Assembly: GCA_028284345.1 (NCBI GenBank)
Contig: JANQRY010000003.1
Coordinates: forward strand, 124,001-188,000
Direction: 5' to 3'
DNA: 64,000 nt
Origin: Hyphococcus sp.
GTDB lineage: Bacteria > Pseudomonadota > Alphaproteobacteria > Caulobacterales > Parvularculaceae
Numbering within the stretch: the stretch's first letter is position 1; each line of letters opens with the position of its first letter. Of the stretch, positions 15,830 to 24,181 are shown piece by piece. Under the pieces are notes generated by a model. It was not told the origin of the DNA, ran no database searches, and saw only the letters and a list, made by a program, of their open reading frames with translations. Position numbers and translations under genes: made by a program.

Positions 15830-16956
15830 CCGCCGGGGACTATGATCTTATTGTCGTCGGGGGCGGCATTATGGGCGCAAGCGCGGCGCTGCGCGCCAGC
15901 CATGGCGGCATGCGCGTGAAACTGCTCGAAGCCCTCGAAATTGGGTCCGGCGCCTCCGGCGTCAACGCCGGCACGCTTTCGCTGCAGATCAAACGCGTCA
16001 AACTCATGCCCTATGCGCTCGCAGGACATGCGCTGTGGGAGCGCGCCGGCGACGCCGTCGGCTATCGCCGCACCGGCGGCCTGACGCTCGCCTTTACCGA
16101 CCAAGAGGCCGAACTCCTTGAACATCGCATGACGTTGAAGAAAGAAGCCGGCGCGCCGATCGACTTTGTCGGCAAAAACTTCATTCGCGAAAAAGCGCCG
16201 GCGCTGACGGACGCGGTCGTCGCGGCGTCCTGGTGCGAGAGCGACGGCTACGCAAATTCGTCCCTGACCGGCGTCTATTATCGCGCGCTGCTTCGTGAAG
16301 CCGGCGTCGACTATTCGGAATTCAGTCCCGTAACGGGGATCGACCCTTCGCGAGACGGCGGCTTTTCGGTGCAAACCGGATCGGCGCGCATTGCCGGCAA
16401 GCGACTATTGCTCGCCAGCGGTTTCGGACTGCAGGAAACCATGGCGATGCTGGGCGTCGATATCCCGGTGCGCGTGCGCATCAATACGGTGTCCGTGACA
16501 GAGCGCGGCCCGAAACTTCTTGATTGCATCGTCGGACACGCGACCGGCCTTCTCACGATGAAGCAGAAAACAAACGGCACGGTGCTGATCGGCGGCGGCT
16601 GGCAGGGCGTGCGCGACGCCGAAACCGGCCGGGGCGAGGTTCGCGCCGATACGCTGAACCCGAACCTGCAACTGGCCCAATATGCGGCGCCCGGATTGTC
16701 CTCTTTCCGTCTGGTGCGCACATGGACGGGTTTTGAAGCCAATGTTTCCGATTTTTATCCGCTGGCGGGGCGCCTTCCCGGTTACGATAATGCTTTCGTG
16801 CTGGGATGCGTGCGCGGCGGATACACGATCGGCCCTTATATCGGGCAATTGATGGGCGACCTGATCCTGGGGCGCGTCCCGGAAAAACCGCTCTTCGATC
16901 CCGAACGCCTAATCGACACCACTTATGCGACATCAGGAGAGCGTCTTGGAACTTAA
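15826..16956 (+). CDS. DAO-type FAD catalytic subunit of the amino acid dehydrogenase
   Basis: This 376-residue D-amino-acid-oxidase-fold protein opens with DLIVVGGGIMGASAALRAS and keeps GASGVNAGTL and a C-terminal FVLGCVRGGYTIGP flavin segment. It matches HcnC, OoxB and the beta subunit of D-hydroxyproline dehydrogenase, which oxidise the C-N bond of glycine, opines or imino acids. It is the third of three overlapping subunit genes, so a heterotrimeric complex is very likely. The substrate is probably an N-substituted or cyclic amino acid, given the companion DHDPS-family enzyme. Glycine-to-cyanide activity cannot be excluded but does not fit the other genes. Confidence 0.9.
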   Translation: MTAGDYDLIVVGGGIMGASAALRASHGGMRVKLLEALEIGSGASGVNAGTLSLQIKRVKLMPYALAGHALWERAGDAVGYRRTGGLTLAFTDQEAELLEHRMTLKKEAGAPIDFVGKNFIREKAPALTDAVVAASWCESDGYANSSLTGVYYRALLREAGVDYSEFSPVTGIDPSRDGGFSVQTGSARIAGKRLLLASGFGLQETMAMLGVDIPVRVRINTVSVTERGPKLLDCIVGHATGLLTMKQKTNGTVLIGGGWQGVRDAETGRGEVRADTLNPNLQLAQYAAPGLSSFRLVRTWTGFEANVSDFYPLAGRLPGYDNAFVLGCVRGGYTIGPYIGQLMGDLILGRVPEKPLFDPERLIDTTYATSGERLGT

Positions 16957-17707
16957 AGGCAAAACCGCAATCATCACCGGCGGCGGCTCGGGCATCGGCC
17001 GCGCCGTCGCGCAAACGTTTCAAAAACAGGGCGCCAAAATTGTCGTCGCCGGACGCACGCGCGAAACGCTGGTCGAAACAATCGGCGACAGCGATGGAGA
17101 GGCGTTTGCGTGCGACGTGACGGATCTTACGCAGGTCGAGAAGCTTTTCGCCTTTGCGCAAGAAAAGTTCGGCCGCGTCGATGCGCTCGTCAACAACGCC
17201 GGCGGCAGCGGCCCGGTCGGATCCCTTGCCGACGTCGATATGGAGGAATGGCGCGCCTGCATCGACCTCAACATTATGGGCGCCATGCATTGCATGCGCC
17301 TCGCCGCACAGGTCATGACCGCGCAGAAATCCGGTTCGATCATCAATATGTCGTCGCTCATGGGGCTGCAGGGCTACCCGATGCGCACCGCCTATTGCGC
17401 GACGAAGTTCGCGGTGATCGGCATGACCGAAGCGCTCGCCCGGGAGGTCGGCCCGATGGGCGTGCGGGTGAACGCCATTTGTCCGGGCGCGGTGAGCGGG
17501 GAATTGATGGACCGCGTGATCGCCCGCCGCGCAGCCGCTGAAAACAGGCCCGCAAGCGAGATCATCGAAGAGAACTACACAAGCGTCGCGGCGCTCCGCC
17601 GCTGGGTCGATCCGGAAGAGGTCGCCGACGCCGCGGTGTTCTTCGCCAGCGACGCGTCGGCCGCCATTACAGGGGAAAGCCTGAAAGTCGACGCCGGACG
17701 CTTTTAG
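16946..17707 (+). CDS. SDR-family NAD(P)-dependent oxidoreductase
   Basis: This classical short-chain dehydrogenase has 253 residues. It shows the cofactor motif TGGGSGIG, NNAGG, and the catalytic Ser in NMSSLMG with YCATK. I choose TTG 16946 as the start because AGGAG lies 6 bases before it; an in-frame ATG at 16925 has no such site. Either choice overlaps the end of the flavin subunit gene. It is the last gene of the rightward operon. It may reduce or oxidise a keto or hydroxy intermediate. Its stop codon overlaps the convergent gene at 17704-18222. Confidence 0.88.
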   Translation: MELKGKTAIITGGGSGIGRAVAQTFQKQGAKIVVAGRTRETLVETIGDSDGEAFACDVTDLTQVEKLFAFAQEKFGRVDALVNNAGGSGPVGSLADVDMEEWRACIDLNIMGAMHCMRLAAQVMTAQKSGSIINMSSLMGLQGYPMRTAYCATKFAVIGMTEALAREVGPMGVRVNAICPGAVSGELMDRVIARRAAAENRPASEIIEENYTSVAALRRWVDPEEVADAAVFFASDASAAITGESLKVDAGRF

Positions 17708-18222
17708 GGCGCGTCTTCCGCACAGTTTTCATCGGCGGCGATCTCGTTCAGTTTTACGTAGTGTTCCGACCGCGCCGCCCAGACCCCCTCGCGATAATCC
17801 CATCGCGCCTGATAAACGCCGGAAGACAATCGCGCGCCGCAAGGGGCGGACCACACGCCGGTCCAACGCCCCTGCTCCGCTGCCGTCGCGCCGTCCGCGG
17901 AAATTTCGATCACGCCCGGATTGCGCAGATAGGTCACAAACGCGTCGTTGCGAAAGACAGTTTCGAAGGCGGCGCGCATCTTTTCCCGCCCGCGGATCAC
18001 CGCGCCGCCGCTGGCGATCACCATTGCGTCCGTCTCCAGATGCGCCGCCGCCCCGGTCGCATCCCTCGCGGCAATCGCCTCGTTGGACGATTGACGGCGC
18101 GTCTCGATCGCCCTGATAGACTCGGCGTCCGAATTTGGCCGCTTTTCCACCGCCGAATTGGCGGAAATCGGCAGCATGATGCCGAGCGCCGCTGCGCCCC
18201 AAAGGACGCGGCTCAATTTCAT
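17704..18222 (-). CDS. Exported SnoaL/DUF4440-like protein
   Basis: The predicted protein has 172 residues with a signal peptide through about residue 23 (MLPISANSA) and then an NTF2-like region: IRAIETRRQSSNEAIAARDATGAAAHLETDAMVIASGG, then REKMRAAFETVF and a strand-rich end. This matches the DUF4440/SnoaL fold used by small isomerases, cyclases and binding proteins. The start ATG 18222 is chosen because the signal peptide begins there; an upstream ATG adds ten basic residues. It stands alone, convergent with the SDR gene, behind a promoter that overlaps a regulon-type repeat. Function unknown. Confidence 0.75.
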   Translation of the reverse strand: MKLSRVLWGAAALGIMLPISANSAVEKRPNSDAESIRAIETRRQSSNEAIAARDATGAAAHLETDAMVIASGGAVIRGREKMRAAFETVFRNDAFVTYLRNPGVIEISADGATAAEQGRWTGVWSAPCGARLSSGVYQARWDYREGVWAARSEHYVKLNEIAADENCAEDAP

Positions 18223-18260
18223 AGGGGTTAACCGCCAACGCTTGCACCGCATAGAGAGTT

Positions 18261-18289
18261 AATATATGAAACATCCGTTTGCTTGTGAA
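18261..18289 (-). promoter_or_regulatory. Promoter of the SnoaL-like gene
   Basis: On the minus strand TTCACA (18284-18289) and TATATT (18261-18266) are separated by 17 bases. The -35 box lies within the inverted repeat at 18276-18296, which could also serve the rightward gene at 18326. Confidence 0.45.
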
Positions 18290-18296
18290 CAAAAAC
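18276..18296 (+). promoter_or_regulatory. Operator-like site shared by divergent genes at 18.2 kb
   Basis: The sequence CGTTTGCTTGTGAACAAAAA is related to the left palindrome at 3806-3820 (shared TTTGCTTGT) and to the site at 24091-24107. From CCGTTT to about 30 bases downstream it resembles the upstream region of the gene at 24182: CCGTTT, AAAAAC, CGGG and TAGG occur in the same order. Confidence 0.45.
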
Positions 18297-18325
18297 TTCG
18301 GGCCGCGGGGTAGGAGGAGGATTTC

Positions 18326-19192
18326 ATGCAGAAGGTCATTAAACGGTCAGGGGCTATCGGCGTCGTTCTCGCCGGGCTTCTTGCAACTAGCGCGCTTTCA
18401 CAGCAGCCGCCGGCGACCGTTTCCGGGATGACGAAAGAAGAAGTCGTTGCGTACACCGTCGCCGACGAAAAACTTCCCACCGCAGATTCTGACGCTGTCC
18501 CCCGAAAAAACGGCAAACCCGATTTCAGCGGGCTGTGGCTTCAGGACCAGGGCATTCTGTTTTCCGACCCGACGCCAAAGCATCACAGCGGGTCGCATCC
18601 CGGCTATTTCGATTCCATTGATCCGCCGCCCTTCAATGACGAGTACGCCGCGCGGTATATAGCGTTCAAGGCGCGCACCGCGGAAAAGGGGTATAATCGC
18701 CTCTATGACTGCGATCCCCCGGGACAACCGCGCCTGATGGCCAATCCTTTCCCGATGGAACTCATTCAGACCGATGACAAGCTCGTCATGCTCTTTGAAT
18801 ATAAGAGCCAGATACGCCGCGCCTATATGGACGGCCGCGATCATCCGAGCGGGGATGTCTTCCTTGAATCCTATAACGGTCACTCGATTGGCAATTGGGA
18901 CGGCGAAACCCTGGTCATCGCTACGACGCTGATCAGCAACTGGGACGGCAAGCTCATCCAGATCACCGGCATCGAACACAGCGATGACCTGGAAACGGTC
19001 GAACGGGTGCGTTTCCTGACCCCGGATCGTATCGAGTGGGAAATTGAGATGATCGATCCCAATGTGTTCACCGAGCCGTGGGTGCTGCGCCGCAGTTTTT
19101 CGCGCATGTCGCTTGACATCGACGTTCCGGAATATGAATGCCTCGCCGGCGACCTGATTGACGAACTCGGCTACGAGGCCCCGGAAGAATAG
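18326..19192 (+). CDS. Exported protein of unknown function
   Basis: This 288-residue protein has a signal peptide ending near LATSALSQ (residue 26) and a strong ribosome binding site (GGAGGAGG). The mature part contains NGKPDFSGLWLQDQG, YDCDPPGQPRLM, QTDDKLVMLFEYKSQIRRAYMDGRDHP and SIGNWDGETLVIATT. The PDFSGLW and GRxHP plus WxGETLVI pattern is common in uncharacterised secreted proteins of sphingomonads and gammaproteobacteria, often encoded beside PQQ dehydrogenases and DUF6152 proteins, as here. A binding or accessory role in the periplasm is likely, but no reaction can be assigned. It is followed by the DUF6152 gene 36 bases later on the same strand. Confidence 0.8.
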   Translation: MQKVIKRSGAIGVVLAGLLATSALSQQPPATVSGMTKEEVVAYTVADEKLPTADSDAVPRKNGKPDFSGLWLQDQGILFSDPTPKHHSGSHPGYFDSIDPPPFNDEYAARYIAFKARTAEKGYNRLYDCDPPGQPRLMANPFPMELIQTDDKLVMLFEYKSQIRRAYMDGRDHPSGDVFLESYNGHSIGNWDGETLVIATTLISNWDGKLIQITGIEHSDDLETVERVRFLTPDRIEWEIEMIDPNVFTEPWVLRRSFSRMSLDIDVPEYECLAGDLIDELGYEAPEE

Positions 19193-19228
19193 CGCGATGG
19201 TGAACTATAACCGTTTTAGGAGATCGTT

Positions 19229-19693
19229 ATGAATCGCAGATTTTTATTGGTCTCAGCCGCTGCGATGATTGCCGCTGCTGTGCCGAGCGCGTCGGCGCAC
19301 CACTCTCATTCGGATTTCGACGTAGAACAGATGATCACGGTCTACGGCAAACTCGTAAGCGTCCGTTTTCGCAATCCTCATGTTCGTATGGAGATCGAGG
19401 TCACCCATATTTTCACGCGCAGCTTGAGCGATGAAAAGAGCGGCGCCATCGAAATGGATGAAAATGGATTTCCCGCCGGCGAACCGGTCACCCTGGACGA
19501 ACCGCAGATCTGGAAAGTCAGCGGACCGAGCCCCATCGACTGGACCCGCGACGGCTGGCGCAAAAGCGACCTTGAAGAAGGCGCGGAGGTCACCTTGACC
19601 GGCTTTGTGCCCAAAGACGAAGGCAAGCAGTACACCACGGTCAACCTGTTCATGAACGCGGACGGCAAGATTTACGACCCCCGCGCTTACTGA
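19229..19693 (+). CDS. Exported DUF6152-like protein
   Basis: The 154-residue product has a signal peptide ending at SASAHHSHSDFD, followed by a small beta-rich domain with ITVYGKLVSVRFRNPHVRMEIEV and a C-terminal LTGFVPKDEGKQYTTVNLFMNADGK. The HHSxSxFD start of the mature protein and the YGKLVSVRFRNPH strand are typical of DUF6152. Function is unknown, and a periplasmic accessory to an oxidoreductase is a guess from context. AGGAGA precedes the ATG. It forms a short operon with the preceding exported protein. Confidence 0.82.
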   Translation: MNRRFLLVSAAAMIAAAVPSASAHHSHSDFDVEQMITVYGKLVSVRFRNPHVRMEIEVTHIFTRSLSDEKSGAIEMDENGFPAGEPVTLDEPQIWKVSGPSPIDWTRDGWRKSDLEEGAEVTLTGFVPKDEGKQYTTVNLFMNADGKIYDPRAY

Positions 19694-19785
19694 CCAATCC
19701 GCGGTTTTCATTTCATCATTCCCGGTCCTGACAGGCATCGGGACGGACCATCTGCGCGCGCAGATCTCAGCGAAGGACATCAATC

Positions 19786-20451
19786 ATGTGGCGAAACTCT
19801 TTAACGATCATGGCTCTTTCGGTCGCACTGGCCGCGTGCGGCGACAATGGCGCAACGGCGTCAACCGCAGCGGACAACGCTGAAGCGCAAACCAGCGCGG
19901 CGGCGAGCATCACCCCCGCGCCCGCCATCCAGGATGCGGACGCCGGCGCCTACGCCGTGGATCCCGACCATGGCTACATTGCCTTCTCCTATACGCATCT
20001 GGGTCTCTCGAACCCGATTTTGCGCTGGGGCAGCTGGACCGGAGATCTCGATTGGAACAGTGAAAACCCGGAAGCCTCTTCGATCACCGTCGTTATCGAC
20101 GCGACATCCGTCGATTCCGGGGTCGAACGCTTCGACGGCCACCTTCAGGGCGCTGACTTCTTCGATACGGAGACCTATCCCGAAATACGCTTTGTCAGCA
20201 CCGACATCCAGTTGACCGGCGCGGAAAGCGGGACCGTCACCGGCGATTTAACGATCAAGGGAAAAACCCTTCCCGTCGCGCTTGACGTCGTCTTCAACGG
20301 CGCCGCGGCCGGCGATAAGGACAAGATCGGCTTCTCCGCAAAAGGCGCCCTGAAGCGCTCCGATTTCGGCATGGATATATACGCCGGCGCGGCGAGCGAT
20401 AATGTCGACGTGATCGTCGAGGCGGAGTTCGTCCAGATTGTAGCCGAATAA
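19786..20451 (+). CDS. YceI-family lipoprotein
   Basis: This 221-residue protein has a lipobox VALAACG with Cys18 as the lipidation site, then a low-complexity Ala/Thr linker to about residue 48. The YceI domain (about 52-221) includes YAVDPDHGYIAFSYTHLGLSN, FDGHLQGADFFDTETYPEIRF and GDLTIKGKTLPV. YceI proteins form a lipocalin-like barrel that binds polyisoprenoids such as quinones. Anchoring in the periplasm beside two membrane dehydrogenase systems suggests a quinone-related role. It lies 92 bases after the DUF6152 gene with its own AAGGA site. Its 3' end faces that of the PepSY gene 12 bases away. Confidence 0.9.
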   Translation: MWRNSLTIMALSVALAACGDNGATASTAADNAEAQTSAAASITPAPAIQDADAGAYAVDPDHGYIAFSYTHLGLSNPILRWGSWTGDLDWNSENPEASSITVVIDATSVDSGVERFDGHLQGADFFDTETYPEIRFVSTDIQLTGAESGTVTGDLTIKGKTLPVALDVVFNGAAAGDKDKIGFSAKGALKRSDFGMDIYAGAASDNVDVIVEAEFVQIVAE

Positions 20452-20463
20452 GCCGCGCCCCGA

Positions 20464-21960
20464 TCAGGCGTCGGATCCGTCCTTGGATGAAGGACGCACG
20501 GCGCGGCGCGTTTTGCGTGCAATGCGCCGCGCGCCGAGACAAACGCCCAAGAGACACAAGGCCGTAACGCCGACGACAAGCGGCGTGACGATGACGTCCC
20601 ATATGGGCCGGCGCCGCAAGCTTTCGTGGAAATCCAAGCGATGAAGACCGTAATGCAGCCACCGATAAAGCCGCGCTGCGCGATCGGTTTTTTGCAGTAA
20701 TTCGCCCGTCCTCGGATCGAGATAATACCGCGTGCGTTCCGCATCGTCGAAAATCAATCGCAACACCGGGAAAACGCGGGACTCATGGTGGCTGTAATAA
20801 AATGAATCCGCCCTGTTGAGGACGCGCGCCTCCACAAGATCCGCATCGGGCCGCAGGCGCGCGCCAAGCGATAGAAGTTGATCGTCAGAGAGAGCCGCAG
20901 GACGCAGCGCTGAGGTCAGCCGCATGGGATCGGCCTGCGCCCGTTCTGCGATAACAATCGGCTCTCCGTTTTGCATGATAAGGCGAAAGCGAACGATCGG
21001 CTCGGCCGGCGCAACGCGGAGCGCGACGATGACGCGATTAACATCAGCGCCGGTCACCGCGCCGCCGCTGATGTTTGCGCGTTCGCGCTCAGCGCCGGCG
21101 CTTTCGAATAGCCCCCAGGGATTCATCGAAAAAAGCCCGCTGACGACCCAGGTAAAGGTGAGAACGCCAAACGTAAGGCCGGTAACATGATGGAAAAGAG
21201 ACAGGCCCCGATAGGGCGAGAGACGTCCTTTGCCGCGACCGGTCTGCAGCAGCCCGATATAAAGGCCGCTCGCTGTCAGCCCCGCGCCGAGCACCGACGT
21301 CCACACGATGAATTGATACCAGGCGCTCGCGTGCTGACGAAACGCCGTGTAGTAAAGCCAGTGCGGCACCGCGCCGAGCCAGTTCCAGAACCGCTCCCGG
21401 CCGCCCGTATCCTGCACCACCGCGCCTGTGACCGACGAGACATACAGAACGGGATCGTTGGGCGCATCAAACGCTGCTTTAAAAAGCGGCCTGTGGGCGT
21501 GAAACCGGCTGTATACCGTCCACTGATCGCGTTCGACGATTTCGACGTCCTTTACGACCGCGCCCGCCTGACCGCGGGCCGCGAAATGCATTGCGGCGAT
21601 TGTCGCGGCGTCGTTCGCAGTGAAGGTTTCGGCGACAGCGCCATTGTCTAGATAGAGAACGCGCGCTTTAACGCCCCATTCTTTCCAGCGCAGGACCGGC
21701 CGCCCGGCCAGCATCTCGATATGGGCGTCGGCAAAGACCTCTTCCGCCGGCGCCCGCCACGGCGTTGCGATAGGCGCGACGGGATCAAGGCCGGCGCGCG
21801 CTTCGTCCGCCGTCAGTTCGGGAAACGCCACATACATCATGGTGACGCCGGAGGCGGCCCACAACGCCATCAGGCCGCCCAGGAAGATCCCAAGCCATCG
21901 ATGCGCGACAAAGACAAATCGCTTCAGCGTCTTTCCCTGAATGACAGAACCGCCTGTCAT
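20464..21960 (-). CDS. PepSY-associated inner-membrane protein (iron-reductase-like)
   Basis: This 498-residue protein has an N-terminal helix (FVFVAHRWLGIFLGGLMALWAASG), large periplasmic stretches and further helices around VLGAGLTASGLYIGLL, FGVLTFTWVVSGLFSMNPWG and a C-terminal VTPLVVGVTALCLLGVCLGA. HRWLG and the WVVSGLFSMNPWG segment are typical of PepSY-TM proteins, often linked to TonB receptors for ferric siderophores or other metal ligands and thought to reduce or unload them. It follows the TonB receptor gene by 6 bases on the same strand, so it is in that operon. Redox function is inferred from family. Confidence 0.87.
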   Translation of the reverse strand: MTGGSVIQGKTLKRFVFVAHRWLGIFLGGLMALWAASGVTMMYVAFPELTADEARAGLDPVAPIATPWRAPAEEVFADAHIEMLAGRPVLRWKEWGVKARVLYLDNGAVAETFTANDAATIAAMHFAARGQAGAVVKDVEIVERDQWTVYSRFHAHRPLFKAAFDAPNDPVLYVSSVTGAVVQDTGGRERFWNWLGAVPHWLYYTAFRQHASAWYQFIVWTSVLGAGLTASGLYIGLLQTGRGKGRLSPYRGLSLFHHVTGLTFGVLTFTWVVSGLFSMNPWGLFESAGAERERANISGGAVTGADVNRVIVALRVAPAEPIVRFRLIMQNGEPIVIAERAQADPMRLTSALRPAALSDDQLLSLGARLRPDADLVEARVLNRADSFYYSHHESRVFPVLRLIFDDAERTRYYLDPRTGELLQKTDRAARLYRWLHYGLHRLDFHESLRRRPIWDVIVTPLVVGVTALCLLGVCLGARRIARKTRRAVRPSSKDGSDA

Positions 21961-21966
21961 GCCGCG

Positions 21967-23976
21967 TTAAAACGTGAACGTATAATATCCATAAAGCGTG
22001 CGCGGCGTTCCGAGCGCGTCGGCGCCGTAGGAGGTTCCGTCGGAATCCCGTCTGACCCGGCGCACCTGTGTTGCGTATTCATTGTCAAACACATTCTCAA
22101 GACGCAGGCGAATGACATGCCGGCGCGAGCGGTCGAGATAGACACGGCCGGAGAAGTCGAGCACCGCGTAATTTCCATGCTCGACGCGCCCGACCCCGCC
22201 AGAGACCCGGTCATAAACGTCGCCCACGTAATTCAGCGCCAGGCCGGCGCCGACCGGAAGCGCGTCAGGCGACCAGTCAAGCTGAAACTTCACCAGATCG
22301 ACGGGAACGTCCCGAATCTGTTCGCCGCTGTTTTCCAGTTCGGCTTCGGTATGGGTGTAATCGACAGTCGCAGTCAGGCCCTCATGGAGAACGGCGCTCG
22401 CGAAAACCTCAACACCCCAGGTCTTCACCTCTTCATCCGTATTCACCAGAAAGCCGTCAGGGAATGCGGGCAGCGAAAAGTCGATGCCGATCAGATCTTC
22501 GACGCGCCGGGAAAAGCCGATCACTTCCCATGAAAAGCGGTCCGTTCGCCCGCCGATCGCAGCCTCGAGATTAAAGCTCTCTTCGCCGACTAGGTTTGGG
22601 TTGCCCGTCTCGCAGCAGGGATCGATGACATATAATTCGTAGGCAGACGGCAGTCGGAAGGACGTTCCCACCTGCCCGCGGGCAAACAGGCCGTCGATAA
22701 TGTCAATTTCGCCGGAGACGTTCCACACGGTTTTGCTCTGTCCGTCGGACGGCATGTTGTGCCGCACGCCGGCCGCGAGGCGCGCCCCTTTTAGCAGGTC
22801 CAGATTGAGCCGCGCCTGCCCGAACGGCGCGTGAACGCTTTCGCTCTGCTGACCGATCAGGAACTCGTCGTCGCGCCCGTCATAGGTCTGAAAGTCATAG
22901 CCGATAAGAATGTCGAGATTGGACGTCGCCGCGTATTGCGACAACACGTTGACGCCCTTGTCGGTAAAGCGCCAGATGGCGGCGTCCGAAATAGTATTGA
23001 GCGCGCCCGTCGGCAGCCCGTCAACGCCGAGCACGTTGTCGATGCGCGTGAACGTCGAATCCCAGTCGTGCCAGTAGCCTTTCACGAAGACATCGAGCCG
23101 GTCGGTCGGCGACCAGTCGATCTTGGCCGAAACGATATCTTCGTTCCGGGCGTTGAACCGGACGGCGCTGTCCTCGGCCGTCGCAAAATCAAGCTCCGCA
23201 TCCGTGTGCTGCCAGGACGCCGTGAACCGAAGATCGGCGCCAAGGGCGACGCCGTATTTGGCGCCGAACGTCATGACGTCGTACCCGCGCCGGCGGTCGG
23301 TTGCGCTCGGCTGATAGTCTTCGTCGCGAAAGGGCTGGAAGCCGTCCGCTTCGTCCGCCGACCCGTAGACGACAAAGCGATGGGGCCCGAGCCCGCCGCG
23401 AGCGTAGGCGTTGAAGTGCCGCCCGCCATTGGTGTTGAACCCGCCGGTAACTGATCCTTCGGTCTCGGACGTGAAGGATTTGGTGACCACGTTGATGACG
23501 CCGGCCACGGCCTGGGTGCCGTAAAACAGCGCCTGGCCGCCCTTCAAGACTTCGATCCGCTCGACCATATTAGCGGGCAACGTGTCGAGCGGCGTGGTCG
23601 AATTATAAAGCCGGTTGGAAATGCGCACCCCGTCCACCAGCCACAGGACTTCCGTTTGACGCGACCCCTGAAGCGAGACATTGACGTAGTCAAAGGCGCC
23701 GTTTTTCGGCGCCACATAGAGGCCCGGCACAAGGTTCGAGAGCGCCTGCGAGATGTCGGCGTAGCCGCCGTCGCGGATCTGTTTGGCGGTGATGATTTCT
23801 ACGCGCGACCCGTATTCCGCAAGATCCAGCGGCAGGGATTCTTCCAGGCGCTCGCCCCAGACATAGATGGTCTCCGGGCTTTCGGGGCGGTCGCCGTCCA
23901 TGCTCTGCGCCGCGGCGCCGGCGGAAAAAAAGGCGGCGCAGGCCGCCGCCCGAACAATCCAAGCTTTCGTCTTCAT
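21967..23976 (-). CDS. TonB-dependent outer-membrane receptor
   Basis: The protein has 669 residues from ATG 23974-23976, with GGGGAGCG upstream. It has a signal peptide ending near AGAAAQ (residue 24), a probable TonB box ETIYVWG, a plug with VEIITAKQIRDGGYADISQALSNLVPGLYV and VERIEVLKGGQALFYGTQAVAGVINVVTK, and a barrel closing with YGYYTFTF. The plug resembles BtuB/FepA-type receptors for compact ligands. It is much shorter than the receptor at 1189-3750 and is not its duplicate. Its partner gene is a PepSY membrane protein. An upstream regulon-type site (24049-24067) suggests co-control with the catabolic genes. Confidence 0.93.
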   Translation of the reverse strand: MKTKAWIVRAAACAAFFSAGAAAQSMDGDRPESPETIYVWGERLEESLPLDLAEYGSRVEIITAKQIRDGGYADISQALSNLVPGLYVAPKNGAFDYVNVSLQGSRQTEVLWLVDGVRISNRLYNSTTPLDTLPANMVERIEVLKGGQALFYGTQAVAGVINVVTKSFTSETEGSVTGGFNTNGGRHFNAYARGGLGPHRFVVYGSADEADGFQPFRDEDYQPSATDRRRGYDVMTFGAKYGVALGADLRFTASWQHTDAELDFATAEDSAVRFNARNEDIVSAKIDWSPTDRLDVFVKGYWHDWDSTFTRIDNVLGVDGLPTGALNTISDAAIWRFTDKGVNVLSQYAATSNLDILIGYDFQTYDGRDDEFLIGQQSESVHAPFGQARLNLDLLKGARLAAGVRHNMPSDGQSKTVWNVSGEIDIIDGLFARGQVGTSFRLPSAYELYVIDPCCETGNPNLVGEESFNLEAAIGGRTDRFSWEVIGFSRRVEDLIGIDFSLPAFPDGFLVNTDEEVKTWGVEVFASAVLHEGLTATVDYTHTEAELENSGEQIRDVPVDLVKFQLDWSPDALPVGAGLALNYVGDVYDRVSGGVGRVEHGNYAVLDFSGRVYLDRSRRHVIRLRLENVFDNEYATQVRRVRRDSDGTSYGADALGTPRTLYGYYTFTF

Positions 23977-24048
23977 CAACGCTCCCCCTGTCGGCGAACT
24001 TAACCGGACGCCGCTTCTCGTCCGGCATCGGTGTTTAAATACGAACTA

Positions 24049-24067
24049 TAAGTTGACATACAAAACA
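24049..24067 (-). promoter_or_regulatory. Regulon-type site upstream of the second TonB receptor
   Basis: The minus strand reads TGTTTTGTATGTCAACTTA. It differs at only two positions from CGTTTTGTAAGTCAACTTA upstream of the dioxygenase operon (7744-7762, plus strand). This is the strongest pairwise match among the sites. It lies about 70 bases before the receptor start codon. Confidence 0.5.
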
Positions 24068-24090
24068 CAGCCGATAAATTTGTGCAATCC

Positions 24091-24107
24091 GTTTCGTTCG
24101 TAAAAAC
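24091..24107 (+). promoter_or_regulatory. Operator-like repeat upstream of the PQQ dehydrogenase operon
   Basis: GTTTCGTTCGTAAAAAC has GTTT/AAAC arms and resembles the site at 18276-18296 in both sequence and flanks. It lies about 75 bases before the first gene of the rightward operon. Confidence 0.4.
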
Positions 24108-24181
24108 ACCGGGGGCCGCAAATAGGCCAACGATGCGAAGGCGCCCGATCGACTGGGCGATTAAGAACGTAGGAGGCGCAT

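Noticed and set aside
13246-16956. Direct naming as the hydroxyproline pathway (hypD, hypO)
   Set aside because: No epimerase or semialdehyde dehydrogenase is present, and the same families serve other substrates, so the names would overstate the evidence.
14148-16956. Direct naming as hydrogen cyanide synthase hcnABC
   Set aside because: Subunit layout matches, but the context of transport, CoA and lyase genes favours catabolism. The family is shared with opine and hydroxyproline dehydrogenases.
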